Shown here: positions 26,614 to 35,632 of the stretch, piece by piece
Layout of the letters: every line of letters begins with the position of its first letter
Position numbering within the stretch: position 1 is the stretch's first letter
Assembly: GCA_949293315.1 (NCBI GenBank)
Contig: CASFCH010000089.1
Span: forward strand, 1 to 49,490
Direction: 5' to 3'
Source: an uncultured Oscillospiraceae bacterium
Lineage (GTDB): Bacteria; Bacillota; Clostridia; Oscillospirales; Acutalibacteraceae
DNA length: 49,490 bases
The notes under the pieces: model-generated
Seen by the model: the letters and a program-made list of their open reading frames with translations, nothing else
What the model was told of the DNA's origin: nothing
The model's database searches: none
Program-made: the position numbers and the translations under genes

Positions 26614-28155
26614 ATGAAAACACTGCGGACAAAGGCGCTGCGCCTGACGGCGCTCGGGCTGAGCCTGACTGCGATCCTCTTCTCCTTTTTTGCATGCTCG
26701 TCTATTGAGGACGGTGAAGAAACCACGGATCTGACCCCCATCGTGGAGACGAACGAACAGGGCGAGGAGCTTTCCGTGTTAAAAATCGGCTACACACAGA
26801 GCGATACGCTCTCCCCCTTTACGGCAAAGGGGACGGTGAATCAGGAACTCGCCGCGCTCCTCTATGATCCGCTCTTCACAATCGACGGCCAGTTCCAGGC
26901 CGTGCCCGTCATCGCGGACAGCTACACGCTCAGCGGCGTCACTCTAACTGTCACGCTGAAGAATAACGTTCAGTTCACGGACGGAACCGATCTGACTGCC
27001 GAGCATGTGCTCGCCTCCTTTAACAAGGCCAAGACGGCCCCCGCGTATCAGTCCCGCCTGACCAACTTTAAATCGGCCAAAGCCGAAGGCGATCAGGTCG
27101 CCTTTACCCTCAGCCGGAATGATCCGTACGCCGTCAACTGCCTGGATTTTGCCATCGCCAAGGACCCCGACGCCGAGCTGCCTGTGGGAAGCGGCCGGTT
27201 TGTCGTCGACTCGGCCACGGTCCCCACCAAGATCACATGGAACCGGGACAATATCCGCGGGGAAAAGCCCCGGATTGAGGAATTCTCCCTGATCAGCGTC
27301 TCAGACAGCAGTTCCGTAAACAATGCGCTGAAAATCGGCAATATCAGCTTTGTCTTCGACTCCCTGCGCAGCGGTTCCGTCCAGCGCGTGAACGCCTCTA
27401 CCGCCGATGTCGCGCTGAACAACCTTGTCTATCTGGGTGTCAATTCCAAGAGCACGCTGCTCTCCGACGTCAATGTGCGCAAGGCCGTGTCGTGTGCGCT
27501 GGACCGGGAAGCGATCGTGACGACCGGCTATCAGGGGCACGCGCAGGCCGCCTCCGACCCATTCCATCCGGCATGGAAGGTCTATCAGGACCTTGGACGC
27601 ACCGTGCAGGCGCAGGATACGGCCGGCGCGGAGCAGCTGCTCAAAACCGCCGGCTATACGGAGAAAAATGCCGGCGGGACCGTCACACGCGACAACCGCC
27701 CCCTCCAGCTGAAGCTCGTCGTCAACAGCGGCAACGCCTTTCGTGAGGAGGCCGCCCAGCTGATCTCCGAGCAGCTCGCGCAGTCCGGGATCGGCGTGCA
27801 GATCGAAAAGCTGGAATACGCGGCCTATACGTCCGCCATCTCCTCCGGCTCGTATGACCTGTATCTGGGTGAGGTGAACCTGACGCGCAGCATGGACCTC
27901 TCTCCTCTGCTTTCAAAGGGCGGGACTGCGGCCTACGGCATCAATACGGCCGGAGCTGCCTGTACCGCGTATGCGCAGTTCCTGGACGGGGCGGTCACGC
28001 TCAGCGACTTTCTCACATCTTTTCATGACGAACTGCCTATTATCCCCGTGTGCTATCGCTCCGGCCTGGCGCTCTACTCCCGCGCCGTCACCGCGCCGGT
28101 CGTGAGCACGGAGAGCGACGTTTTTTATAACATTGCCGAGTGGACCGTCTCCTGA
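26614..28155 (+). CDS. Peptide/solute-binding lipoprotein of an ABC transporter (SBP_bac_5)
   Basis: The protein has 513 residues from ATG 26614, with GGGAGGG upstream. The N-terminal signal ends in an ACS lipobox-like site (LFSFFACSS), suggesting a lipid anchor. The mature protein has the family-5 solute-binding layout: LKIGYTQSDTLSPF, LYDPLFTIDGQFQAVPVIAD, LKNNVQFTDGTDLTAEHVLA, and VNVRKAVSCALDREAIV. No permease or ATPase genes are nearby, so it is an orphan binding protein or serves a transporter elsewhere. It follows ymdB after 22 bases and may share its transcript. Confidence 0.88.
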   Translation: MKTLRTKALRLTALGLSLTAILFSFFACSSIEDGEETTDLTPIVETNEQGEELSVLKIGYTQSDTLSPFTAKGTVNQELAALLYDPLFTIDGQFQAVPVIADSYTLSGVTLTVTLKNNVQFTDGTDLTAEHVLASFNKAKTAPAYQSRLTNFKSAKAEGDQVAFTLSRNDPYAVNCLDFAIAKDPDAELPVGSGRFVVDSATVPTKITWNRDNIRGEKPRIEEFSLISVSDSSSVNNALKIGNISFVFDSLRSGSVQRVNASTADVALNNLVYLGVNSKSTLLSDVNVRKAVSCALDREAIVTTGYQGHAQAASDPFHPAWKVYQDLGRTVQAQDTAGAEQLLKTAGYTEKNAGGTVTRDNRPLQLKLVVNSGNAFREEAAQLISEQLAQSGIGVQIEKLEYAAYTSAISSGSYDLYLGEVNLTRSMDLSPLLSKGGTAAYGINTAGAACTAYAQFLDGAVTLSDFLTSFHDELPIIPVCYRSGLALYSRAVTAPVVSTESDVFYNIAEWTVS

Positions 28156-28174
28156 CGCGCGGCGGCAATTCACC

Positions 28175-28203
28175 TTGAATGTATGCGCGGAATGATGTAT
28201 AAT
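28175..28203 (+). promoter_or_regulatory. Promoter of asp23-fakA-recG
   Basis: TTGAAT (28175-28180) and TATAAT (28198-28203) are 17 bases apart, 37 bases before the first start codon. Confidence 0.75.
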
Positions 28204-28239
28204 AGGAGCGCAAACCTATGATGAAAGGCGGTGTTTTGA

Positions 28240-28593
28240 TTGATTCGCATGGAGAACTCCCTGGGTACGATCGAAATTGCCGAGTCCTATTTTTCCAACC
28301 TGATCGGAAATGCGGCCTCCTCCTGCTTCGGCGTGGCCGGCATGGCCAACAGCAATGCACGGCAGGGGATCCGCTCTTTTCTGCACCGGAAGAGCAGCTA
28401 TGCCGATCAGGGCGTAGTGGTTCGAAAGGACGGGGCGGGCCTGTCGGTGGACATCCACATCATTGTCACCTACGGGCTGAATATTTCCGCCATTGTCAAA
28501 AGCATCGTCAACAAAGTCCGCTATACGATCGAGGAGGCAACCGGCTTCCAGGTCAAAAAAATCAACGTATTTGTCGACGGAATGAAAAACTGA
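28240..28593 (+). CDS. Asp23/Gls24 family protein (YloU-like)
   Basis: The 117-residue protein has the family pattern: GTIEIAESYFSNLIGNAASSCFGVAGM, then GLSVDIHIIVTYGLNISAIV and a C-terminal VKKINVFVDGM. The TTG start is favoured by AAAGGCGGTG about seven bases before it; an in-frame ATG three codons later is possible. It lies directly upstream of the DAK2-type kinase, as yloU-yloV do in Bacillus. Family members are linked to envelope stress; a precise function is not established. Confidence 0.9.
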   Translation: MIRMENSLGTIEIAESYFSNLIGNAASSCFGVAGMANSNARQGIRSFLHRKSSYADQGVVVRKDGAGLSVDIHIIVTYGLNISAIVKSIVNKVRYTIEEATGFQVKKINVFVDGMKN

Positions 28594-28629
28594 ATGAGCC
28601 AAGACTGAAAAGCAAGGAGTGCTGTAAGC

Positions 28630-30270
28630 GTGATAACTGGCCTGATGCTCCGGGACGCGATCCTCTCCGCGTCCAACAACATCAACAACAACCGCAAATC
28701 TGTGGATGAACTGAATATCTTCCCCGTCCCCGACGGGGATACGGGCACCAATATGTCCATGACGGCGCTCGCCGCCGCACGGGAACTCTCCCTGATGGAG
28801 GGCCGGGAGCTCCCGGTCGGGCAGGTGGCGGACCGCGCCGCCTCCGCCATGCTGCGCGGCGCCCGGGGGAATTCCGGCGTCATCCTCTCCCTGATCTTCC
28901 GCGGGATCGCCAAGGGCCTGCGCGAGAAAAAGGAGGCCGGTGCGGCCGATATCGCTGCGGCCCTGACGGCGGGCGTGGATTCTGCGTATAACGCCGTCAT
29001 GAAGCCCACGGAGGGGACGATCCTGACCGTTGTCCGGTTGGCTGCGGAACGGGCGCGCGCCCTCTCCCAGGAGGAGACGGACGCGGTGCGCATCTGGCAC
29101 GCCGTGTGCGACGCGGCGCAGGAGGCGCTGGACAACACGCCAAACCAGCTCCCCGTGCTCAAGGCCTCCGGTGTGGTAGACGCCGGCGGGCAGGGGCTGG
29201 TGCTCATTTTTCGCGGGATGCTCAGCGTCTTTGAGGACGGAACGGTGATCCCCTCGGACGGCACGGCCCCCACGCCCGGCGGAAGCACGGGGCCCAAGGA
29301 GGTCGTCGCGAAGGCGAGCGATGAGATCAAATTCGGCTACTGCTCGGAATTCCTGATCAACCGGGATCCGAACAATACCCGCAGTCCGCTCTCCCTGCGC
29401 GCGTATCTGGAGAGCATCGGCGACTGCGTGGTCGTGGTGGACGACGGCGATATCATCAAAGTGCACGTCCACTCCAACGAGCCGGGCAATGTCATTCAGG
29501 CGGCGCTCAACTACGGGCAGCTGACGAACATAAAGATCGACAACATGCGCTGGCAGCATACGAACGCCGGCATTATCGAAGACCATCCCGGCAGCGATGT
29601 GCCGGAGAAGCCGTTCGGATTTGCCGCGGTGGCGGCGGGCGACGGGATCACGGGCGTATTCCGCGAGCTCGGTGCGGACGAGATCATCAGCGGCGGACAG
29701 ACCATGAATCCCAGCACGGATGACATCCTCAGTGCGATCGAAAAAATTCCCGCCAAGCACGTCTTTGTGCTCCCGAATAACAAGAACATCATCATGGCGG
29801 CCGAGCAGGCGATCCCCCTCTCCAAGAAGAAGGTGAGCGTCCTGCACACCAAAACCGTCCCGCAGGGGATCGGAGCGCTTCTCGCATTCGACCCGGACCT
29901 CTCCGGGGAGGAAAACCATCTTGCCATGATGAAGGCGGCCGAGCAGGTCCAGACCGGTCAGGTCACCTTTGCCGTGCGTGACAGCGAAGTGGACGGCGCC
30001 GCCGTCAAGCAGGGGGAGATCCTCGGCCTGGAAAACGGCAAGATCACCGTCGTGGATCACGACACCGTCCATGCCGCCATGCGCGTCACCCGTCACCTGC
30101 TCAAAAAGAGCGAGGCGGGCGTTGTCACCGTGTATTACGGCGCGGACGTGGACGAGGGGACGGTCCGGCTGCTGGAGGAGACCTTCCGGACCCGATTCGG
30201 CGATCAGGCGGAAATCACCGTGATCAACGGCGGACAGCCGATTTACTATTTCCTGATTTCAGTGGAGTGA
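28630..30270 (+). CDS. fakA: DAK2/FakA-type fatty acid kinase catalytic subunit
   Basis: The 546-residue protein starts at GTG after AAGGAGTG. The N-terminal DAK2 nucleotide-binding domain (about 1-200) has FPVPDGDTGTNMSMT and GARGNSGVILS. A middle domain and a C-terminal DegV-like half (FVLPNNKNIIMAAEQA, LHTKTVPQGIGALLAFD) complete it. FakA phosphorylates fatty acids held by a FakB (DegV) protein; no fakB is in the window. It is followed by recG after four bases. This gene order is conserved in Firmicutes (yloV-recG). Confidence 0.92.
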   Translation: MITGLMLRDAILSASNNINNNRKSVDELNIFPVPDGDTGTNMSMTALAAARELSLMEGRELPVGQVADRAASAMLRGARGNSGVILSLIFRGIAKGLREKKEAGAADIAAALTAGVDSAYNAVMKPTEGTILTVVRLAAERARALSQEETDAVRIWHAVCDAAQEALDNTPNQLPVLKASGVVDAGGQGLVLIFRGMLSVFEDGTVIPSDGTAPTPGGSTGPKEVVAKASDEIKFGYCSEFLINRDPNNTRSPLSLRAYLESIGDCVVVVDDGDIIKVHVHSNEPGNVIQAALNYGQLTNIKIDNMRWQHTNAGIIEDHPGSDVPEKPFGFAAVAAGDGITGVFRELGADEIISGGQTMNPSTDDILSAIEKIPAKHVFVLPNNKNIIMAAEQAIPLSKKKVSVLHTKTVPQGIGALLAFDPDLSGEENHLAMMKAAEQVQTGQVTFAVRDSEVDGAAVKQGEILGLENGKITVVDHDTVHAAMRVTRHLLKKSEAGVVTVYYGADVDEGTVRLLEETFRTRFGDQAEITVINGGQPIYYFLISVE

Positions 30271-30274
30271 GCAT

Positions 30275-32311
30275 ATGGACCTGGATTCCGTGATCGGACA
30301 GCTGAAGGGAATCGGTGAAAAACGCGCCCAGCTTTTTGCCAAGCTGGGCGTTTTTACCATATACGATCTGCTGCATCTCTATCCCCGCACCTATGAGGAC
30401 TGGAGCTCCCCCTGTGCGATCCGGGACGCCCCGCGGGAGGAGCCCTGCTGCGTGCGGGTGACAGTCACGCAGGAGATGCAGGCAACCCCCACCCGCAGCG
30501 GGCTGGTGCTCTACAAGGGGGCCGTCACGGACGGTCATACCCCCATGGAGGTCACGATCTTCAACTCCTCCTACCAGGCGCAGAAGCTGCGCGCCGGAGA
30601 GGAATACTATCTGTATGGAAAAATCGAGATGGGGATCGGCATGGCGCGTATGAGCGCGCCGGAGATTGCGCCGGCCGCACAGGAGCCGGCGCTGCGCCCC
30701 GTCTATCCGCAGACAAAGGGGCTCAACTCCGCCGCGATCGCCCGGGCCGTCCGTCAGGCGCTGCTCGCACTGCGCGAGACATATCCCGACTGTCTGCCGG
30801 ACCGCCTGCGGCAGAAATATCAGCTGTGCGCCATTGGCTATGCACTCGAAAAAATCCACTTTCCCGCCTCGCAGGAAGAGCTTGAGATCGCACGCCGGCG
30901 CCTGATCTTTGAGGAGCTGCTGCTGCTTCAGCTCGGGATGATCCGCCTGCGTCACCGCAGCCGGGAGGCCAGCGGCGTATGCCTGACGCACAACTATACG
31001 GAGGAGTTCCTGCGGTCGCTCCCCTTCTCCCCCACCGGCGCCCAGGTACGCGCCGTGCGGGAGGCGTGCGCGGATATGCGTACCGGCCTGCCGATGAACC
31101 GCCTGCTTCAGGGGGACGTCGGCTCCGGTAAGACGGCCGTAGCCGCAGCGCTCGTCTACGAACTGGCACGCAACGGGCTGCAGTGCGCCGTCATGGCGCC
31201 CACCGAGATCCTCGCCGAGCAGCATTACCGCACCTTTACCGCCCTGCTCGACGGGACGGGGATCCGCGTGGAACTGCTTACCGGTTCCCTGCGGGCAAAG
31301 GCAAAACGGGAGGTACACGCCCGGCTGGAGGACGGTTCCTGTCAAGTCGCCGTCGGGACACACGCCCTCATCAGTGAAAGCGTGCGCTTCCGGGATCTCG
31401 GGCTCGTCATCACCGATGAGCAGCACCGCTTTGGCGTGGCGCAGCGTATGGCGCTCGCACACAAGGGCGTCAACCCCCATCTTTACGTCATGTCCGCCAC
31501 GCCGATCCCGCGCACGCTGTCCCTGATCATCTACGGGGACCTGGACGTCTCCGTGCTCGACGAGCGTCCGCCGGGGCGCAGGGACATTGCGACTTATGCC
31601 GTTCCCGGTGCACTGCATCCGCGCATCTATAATCTTCTGCGCAAAACAGTTCGGGAGGGCGGTCAGGCCTACATCGTCTGTCCACTGGCCGAGCAGAGCG
31701 ACGGTTCCACGCTCCTCTCCGCTGCCGAATACGCCAAAAAGCTGCAGGACGGCCCGCTCCGTGACTGCCGGATCGGCCTGCTGTACGGCCGGATGAGGTC
31801 CGCAGAAAAGGACCGCGTCATGCGGGCGTTTGCCGCCGGAGAGCTGGACATTCTGGTGTCCACTACGGTGATCGAGGTGGGCGTGGACGTCCCCAACGCC
31901 TGTGTCATGGTGATTGAGAATGCGGACCACTTCGGACTCCCGCAGCTCCACCAGCTGCGCGGCCGCGTCGGGCGCGGGGAACGGGAGTCGATGTGCATCC
32001 TCGTCTCCGATGCCGGGGGCGAGACGGCCAAGCGCCGGCTGCACGTGATGTGCGAAACTGCGGATGGTTTCAAAATCGCGCAGGAGGACTTAAAGCTCCG
32101 CGGTCCGGGAGATTTTTTCGGCGCCCGCCAGCACGGTCTGCCCAACCTGCGCATCGCCGATATGATGCGGGATATGGACATTCTCAAGCAGGCGCGGGAG
32201 GCGGCGCTCCTCTGGAGTCAATATGATCCCGATCTGCGCCGCACTTCCAGCCGGGAGCTGCGCCGGGAGGTCCTTCGCCTGTTCGCCAATGTGGAGGGCG
32301 GTCTGAATTGA
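30275..32311 (+). CDS. recG: ATP-dependent DNA helicase RecG
   Basis: Branch-migration helicase for stalled forks and recombination intermediates. The 678 residues are the normal length. The wedge/OB domain is at the N-terminus (GIGEKRAQLFAKLGVFTIYD). Helicase motifs follow: Walker A GDVGSGKTAVA, APTEILAEQHY, DEQHRFGV (motif II), MSATPIPRTL (III), VSTTVIEVGVDVPNA and QLRGRVGRG (V/VI). A C-terminal TRG-like region ends the protein. Confidence 0.97.
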   Translation: MDLDSVIGQLKGIGEKRAQLFAKLGVFTIYDLLHLYPRTYEDWSSPCAIRDAPREEPCCVRVTVTQEMQATPTRSGLVLYKGAVTDGHTPMEVTIFNSSYQAQKLRAGEEYYLYGKIEMGIGMARMSAPEIAPAAQEPALRPVYPQTKGLNSAAIARAVRQALLALRETYPDCLPDRLRQKYQLCAIGYALEKIHFPASQEELEIARRRLIFEELLLLQLGMIRLRHRSREASGVCLTHNYTEEFLRSLPFSPTGAQVRAVREACADMRTGLPMNRLLQGDVGSGKTAVAAALVYELARNGLQCAVMAPTEILAEQHYRTFTALLDGTGIRVELLTGSLRAKAKREVHARLEDGSCQVAVGTHALISESVRFRDLGLVITDEQHRFGVAQRMALAHKGVNPHLYVMSATPIPRTLSLIIYGDLDVSVLDERPPGRRDIATYAVPGALHPRIYNLLRKTVREGGQAYIVCPLAEQSDGSTLLSAAEYAKKLQDGPLRDCRIGLLYGRMRSAEKDRVMRAFAAGELDILVSTTVIEVGVDVPNACVMVIENADHFGLPQLHQLRGRVGRGERESMCILVSDAGGETAKRRLHVMCETADGFKIAQEDLKLRGPGDFFGARQHGLPNLRIADMMRDMDILKQAREAALLWSQYDPDLRRTSSRELRREVLRLFANVEGGLN

Positions 32312-32317
32312 ACAAAT

Positions 32318-32344
32318 TCCCGCGAAAAAGGCGGGATTATTTAT
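32318..32344 (+). terminator. Terminator after recG
   Basis: TCCCGC and GCGGGA form a short stem around AAAAAG-type loop, followed by TTATTTAT. Confidence 0.55.
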
Positions 32345-32454
32345 CCGCTTCTGTCATAGATTTATAGGGAAAAGCGTGCTATAATGAGCATATGAATGGG
32401 CGGACGGATGCCCGCCCTGTTCCTGTGATATCATAACCGGGAGGTAGCGTAAGA

Positions 32455-33177
32455 ATGGAAGTTATCGTATACAACACCGCCGAGGAGATCGGCGAGGCAA
32501 TCGGCAAGATTTTTGTGGACACGGTCAATGCCCGGCATGACTCCGTGCTCGGCCTTGCAACCGGGGCCTCCCCTATCCCCACATACAACTATATTGCCAA
32601 AGCCTATCAGGAGGGCAGGGTCTCCCTCCGGGACGTCACCACGTTCAATCTGGATGAGTACTGTGATCTGCCCCGTGAGGATAAGAACAGCTTTTACTCC
32701 TTTATGGTGGAGAACCTGTTCAGCCGCACGGATATCGACATGAACAAGGTCCACTTCCTCAACGGAAACGCCGAGGATATCGACGCCGAGTGCGCCCGCT
32801 ATGACAGCGCGATTGAGGCCGCCGGCGGGATTGATCTGCAGATCCTCGGGATCGGGACGGACGGCCACATCGGCTTCAACGAGCCGGATGACCACTTCAG
32901 CGAGAAGTCCTTCCGCATCCAGTTGGAGCAGAGCACCATCGACTCCAATCAGAAATATTTCGGCGATGTCCCGATGCCCCGCTACGCTGTGACGATGGGT
33001 ACCGGCATTATCCTCAAGGCCAGGCGCATCGTCCTTGTCGCCACAGGGGAGTCCAAGGCCGAGGCCGTCCAGAAGATGATCCAGGGGCCGGTCGATCCGC
33101 ACTGCCCGGCGTCCGCGCTTCAGGAGCACGGGGACACCGTGATCTTCCTCGACAAGGCGGCCGCAAAGCTGCTGTAA
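32455..33177 (+). CDS. nagB: Glucosamine-6-phosphate deaminase
   Basis: The 240-residue cytosolic enzyme converts glucosamine 6-phosphate to fructose 6-phosphate and ammonia. Motifs: LGLATGASPIPTYN (phosphate loop), TFNLDEYC, and GIGTDGHIGFNEP with the catalytic Asp/His. A -10-like TATAAT is at 32380-32385; its -35 is weak. GGGAGGT is eight bases before ATG. nagA is not adjacent, and a terminator follows, so it is a single-gene unit. Confidence 0.95.
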   Translation: MEVIVYNTAEEIGEAIGKIFVDTVNARHDSVLGLATGASPIPTYNYIAKAYQEGRVSLRDVTTFNLDEYCDLPREDKNSFYSFMVENLFSRTDIDMNKVHFLNGNAEDIDAECARYDSAIEAAGGIDLQILGIGTDGHIGFNEPDDHFSEKSFRIQLEQSTIDSNQKYFGDVPMPRYAVTMGTGIILKARRIVLVATGESKAEAVQKMIQGPVDPHCPASALQEHGDTVIFLDKAAAKLL

Positions 33178-33191
33178 AAGCGAACTGTTCT

Positions 33192-33227
33192 CTCCCACCG
33201 CCTGTACGGCGGCGGGAGTTTTTTTAT
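33192..33227 (+). terminator. Terminator after nagB
   Basis: CTCCCACCGCC pairs with GGCGGCGGGAG around TGTAC, followed by a long T-run. Confidence 0.85.
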
Positions 33228-33240
33228 TTTTTTCCGGCCC

Positions 33241-33270
33241 TTGACAATAAAAACCCGTGGCAGATATAAT
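33241..33270 (+). promoter_or_regulatory. Promoter of the sulfatase gene
   Basis: TTGACA (33241-33246) and TATAAT (33265-33270) match consensus, with an 18-base spacer. Confidence 0.8.
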
Positions 33271-33304
33271 GGAGGCAGAAATTCTCAGAACAGGAGCGTT
33301 GCCC

Positions 33305-35008
33305 ATGAAGCGCCCGAATATTTTGCTGATCACCTCCGACCAGCAGCACTACTCCATGCTCGGAGCGGTGAATCCCAAGCTGAAAACGCCCAATTTGGAC
33401 CGTCTCGCCGCCGAGGGGGCACTGTGCACACGCGCCTATTGCCCCAACCCTACCTGCACCCCCTCACGCTCCAGCATCCTGACAGGAATGTATCCCTCCC
33501 ACCACGGGGCCTGGACCTTGGGGACAAAGCTGCCGGAGACGGCCCCCACCATCAACGATGCCCTTCATGCGCACGGCTATCAGACCGCACTGATCGGCAA
33601 GGCGCATTTCCAGCCGCTCGCCTCCACCCCGGAGTACCCCTCCCTGGAGTCCCCGGAGAAGCTGCACGACCTCGAATTCTGGAAAAACTATCACAGTGGA
33701 TTTTACGGCTTTGACCATATCGAGCTGCTGCGCAACCACACGGCGGAGCAGCACGTCGGCCAGCACTATGCCCTGTGGATGGAGGAAAAAGGCCTGAAGG
33801 ACTGGCGCAAGTACTTCTTCCCGCCCACGGGCCGGATGCCCTTTAAAGGGATGGGCCGCTGGAAGCTCCCGGAGGAATATCACTATAACACCTGGATCGC
33901 GGAGCGCACAAACGCCATGCTGGAGGAGTACAAGCGGAACGATCAGCCCTTCTTCCTGTGGGCCAGCTTCCCGGACCCACACTATCCGCAGCTGGTCCCC
34001 GCCCCGTGGGATAAGATGTACCGGCCCAAAGACATGCAGATGCAGAAGTTCTCCTTTGACGAGCACGACAAAAATCCCCCCTACTACCGGGAGGTGTTCA
34101 AGCGGTTTCCAAACTTCAAGCCCTACCGGGAGACGGGGTTCGGCATCCACGGCCTCTACCGCCAGCCGTACCACAAACGGGAACTCCAGCGCCAGCTGGC
34201 CTATGCCTATGGCATGGTGTCCTTTATGGACAAGTACATTGGGAAGATCCTCGATAAACTCCGCGAGTTGGATCTGGAAAAGGACACGATCATCGTCTTC
34301 ACGACGGACCACGGGGATCTGTTCGGCCAGCACGGCCTGCGCCACAAGTGCATCTTCCACTATGAGGATCTGCTCAAAATCCCCATGGTCGTCAAATACG
34401 CCGGCCGCATCCCCGCGGGCAGCCGGATCGAGGGGATCCAGTCCCTGATCGATCTGGCGCCGACCTTCCTGTCCCTGTGCGGGATCCCCGTGCCGGAACA
34501 GATGGACGGCGTGAATGAGAGCGCCGTCTGGACAGGGCAGGCCGCATCTGCGCGCGGCTACGCTATCTGTGAAAACCGGCATGAGCCGCACACCATGAAC
34601 ATGCGCAGCTATATGGAGGAGCGGTACAAGATCACCGTGCATGACGGCCGCTCTTACGGCGAGCTGTTCGACCTGCAAAACGATCCCGAGGAACACAACA
34701 ACCTGTGGGATTCCGAAGAACATTTGGGGCTCAAGGCGGAAGTGCTGTTCCGCTTTGCGCTGGCGGAGCTTGCAAAGGCGGAGGGCCATCCCGTCCACTG
34801 CACTTTTACGGAGGACGGCTTTGAATTGCAGCTGGACCGGACGGCCGGAACAGGCAAAATTTTCAATCTGGCAGGCGATCCGGAGCGGAAAGACAACTTG
34901 TGGGAGAATAAAGATTTTTTGAATGAAAAAATCCGCCTGCTGCTCCGGTGCATCACCTGCCGCATGGCCGGCGAGCCCATGCCCATGCCGCGCATCGCCT
35001 CGGCCTAA
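33305..35008 (+). CDS. Cys-type sulfatase (alkaline-phosphatase superfamily)
   Basis: The 567-residue protein starts at ATG 33305 after AGGAGCG; an upstream in-frame ATG (33257) overlaps the promoter. The N-terminus RPNILLITSDQQ carries metal-binding Asp, and CTPSR (51-55) is the C-x-P-x-R sequence whose Cys becomes formylglycine. HGDLFGQHGL and FTTDHGD supply further metal ligands. No signal peptide is present, so it seems cytosolic. Activation needs an anaerobic sulfatase-maturing enzyme, which is not in the window. Substrate is unknown (sulfated sugar, choline sulfate or phosphonate are all seen in relatives). Confidence 0.92.
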   Translation: MKRPNILLITSDQQHYSMLGAVNPKLKTPNLDRLAAEGALCTRAYCPNPTCTPSRSSILTGMYPSHHGAWTLGTKLPETAPTINDALHAHGYQTALIGKAHFQPLASTPEYPSLESPEKLHDLEFWKNYHSGFYGFDHIELLRNHTAEQHVGQHYALWMEEKGLKDWRKYFFPPTGRMPFKGMGRWKLPEEYHYNTWIAERTNAMLEEYKRNDQPFFLWASFPDPHYPQLVPAPWDKMYRPKDMQMQKFSFDEHDKNPPYYREVFKRFPNFKPYRETGFGIHGLYRQPYHKRELQRQLAYAYGMVSFMDKYIGKILDKLRELDLEKDTIIVFTTDHGDLFGQHGLRHKCIFHYEDLLKIPMVVKYAGRIPAGSRIEGIQSLIDLAPTFLSLCGIPVPEQMDGVNESAVWTGQAASARGYAICENRHEPHTMNMRSYMEERYKITVHDGRSYGELFDLQNDPEEHNNLWDSEEHLGLKAEVLFRFALAELAKAEGHPVHCTFTEDGFELQLDRTAGTGKIFNLAGDPERKDNLWENKDFLNEKIRLLLRCITCRMAGEPMPMPRIASA

Positions 35009-35029
35009 TCACCTGACGGAGGAAATCTT

Positions 35030-35560
35030 ATGGCAGATCCAATCATCATTTACGGCAGCAAATACGGCGCCTCCCGCCGCTATGCGGAGGAATTATCCCG
35101 CCGTACTGGAATCCCCGCCTTTGACGCGCGCGACCGGTACGACCTGTCCGCCTACGGCACCGTCCTCTTTTTGGGCGGCCTCTATGCCGGGGGTGTGGAA
35201 GGGCTCTCCAAGGTGATCCACCATACGCCGGATGACGGGCGGCGGCGCTGGATCATCGTCACCGTGGGATTATCTGATCCGGCGGATCCCGCCACCGTGC
35301 GGGATATTGAGACCGCCCTGCGCCGCCAGCTCCCGGCGGGCGTATACGGCCATGCGGCCTTTTTCCATCTGCGCGGGGCGATGGACTACTCCAAACTCTC
35401 CTCCGCCCACCGCGTGATGATGAAACTGATGTACTTGAGCCTGAAAAAGACGCCGCCGGAAAAGCGCAGCGCCTCCACACGGGCGATGATAGATACATAC
35501 AACAAGAGGGTTGATTTTGTAGATTTTTCAGCGCTGGAACCGATCACAAACAGTCTTTAA
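35030..35560 (+). CDS. Flavodoxin-domain protein
   Basis: The 176-residue protein has a flavodoxin fold: the FMN phosphate loop YGSKYGASRRYAEEL at the N-terminus, LFLGGLYAGGVEG and a HLRGAMDYSKL region, as in HemG-like flavodoxin-domain proteins of Clostridia. GGAGG lies nine bases before ATG. It begins 21 bases after the sulfatase, so they share a transcript. A redox link to sulfatase maturation is conceivable, but nothing in the sequence proves it. Confidence 0.85.
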   Translation: MADPIIIYGSKYGASRRYAEELSRRTGIPAFDARDRYDLSAYGTVLFLGGLYAGGVEGLSKVIHHTPDDGRRRWIIVTVGLSDPADPATVRDIETALRRQLPAGVYGHAAFFHLRGAMDYSKLSSAHRVMMKLMYLSLKKTPPEKRSASTRAMIDTYNKRVDFVDFSALEPITNSL

Positions 35561-35566
35561 CACTCC

Positions 35567-35607
35567 AAAAAAGGATTCCGGCCTCTTATTGGGTCGGAAT
35601 CCTTTTT
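35567..35607. terminator. Bidirectional terminator
   Basis: AAAAAAGGATTCCG and CGGAATCCTTTTT form a stem with T-runs on both strands. It separates two converging genes. Confidence 0.85.
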
Positions 35608-35632
35608 ATAAAAATCTTCGGTCTTGCACACT

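Noticed and set aside
28216-32044. Two frames of more than 600 codons on the minus strand opposite fakA and recG
   Set aside because: Both genes on the plus strand are clear family members. The antisense frames are His/Arg/Gly-rich shadows.
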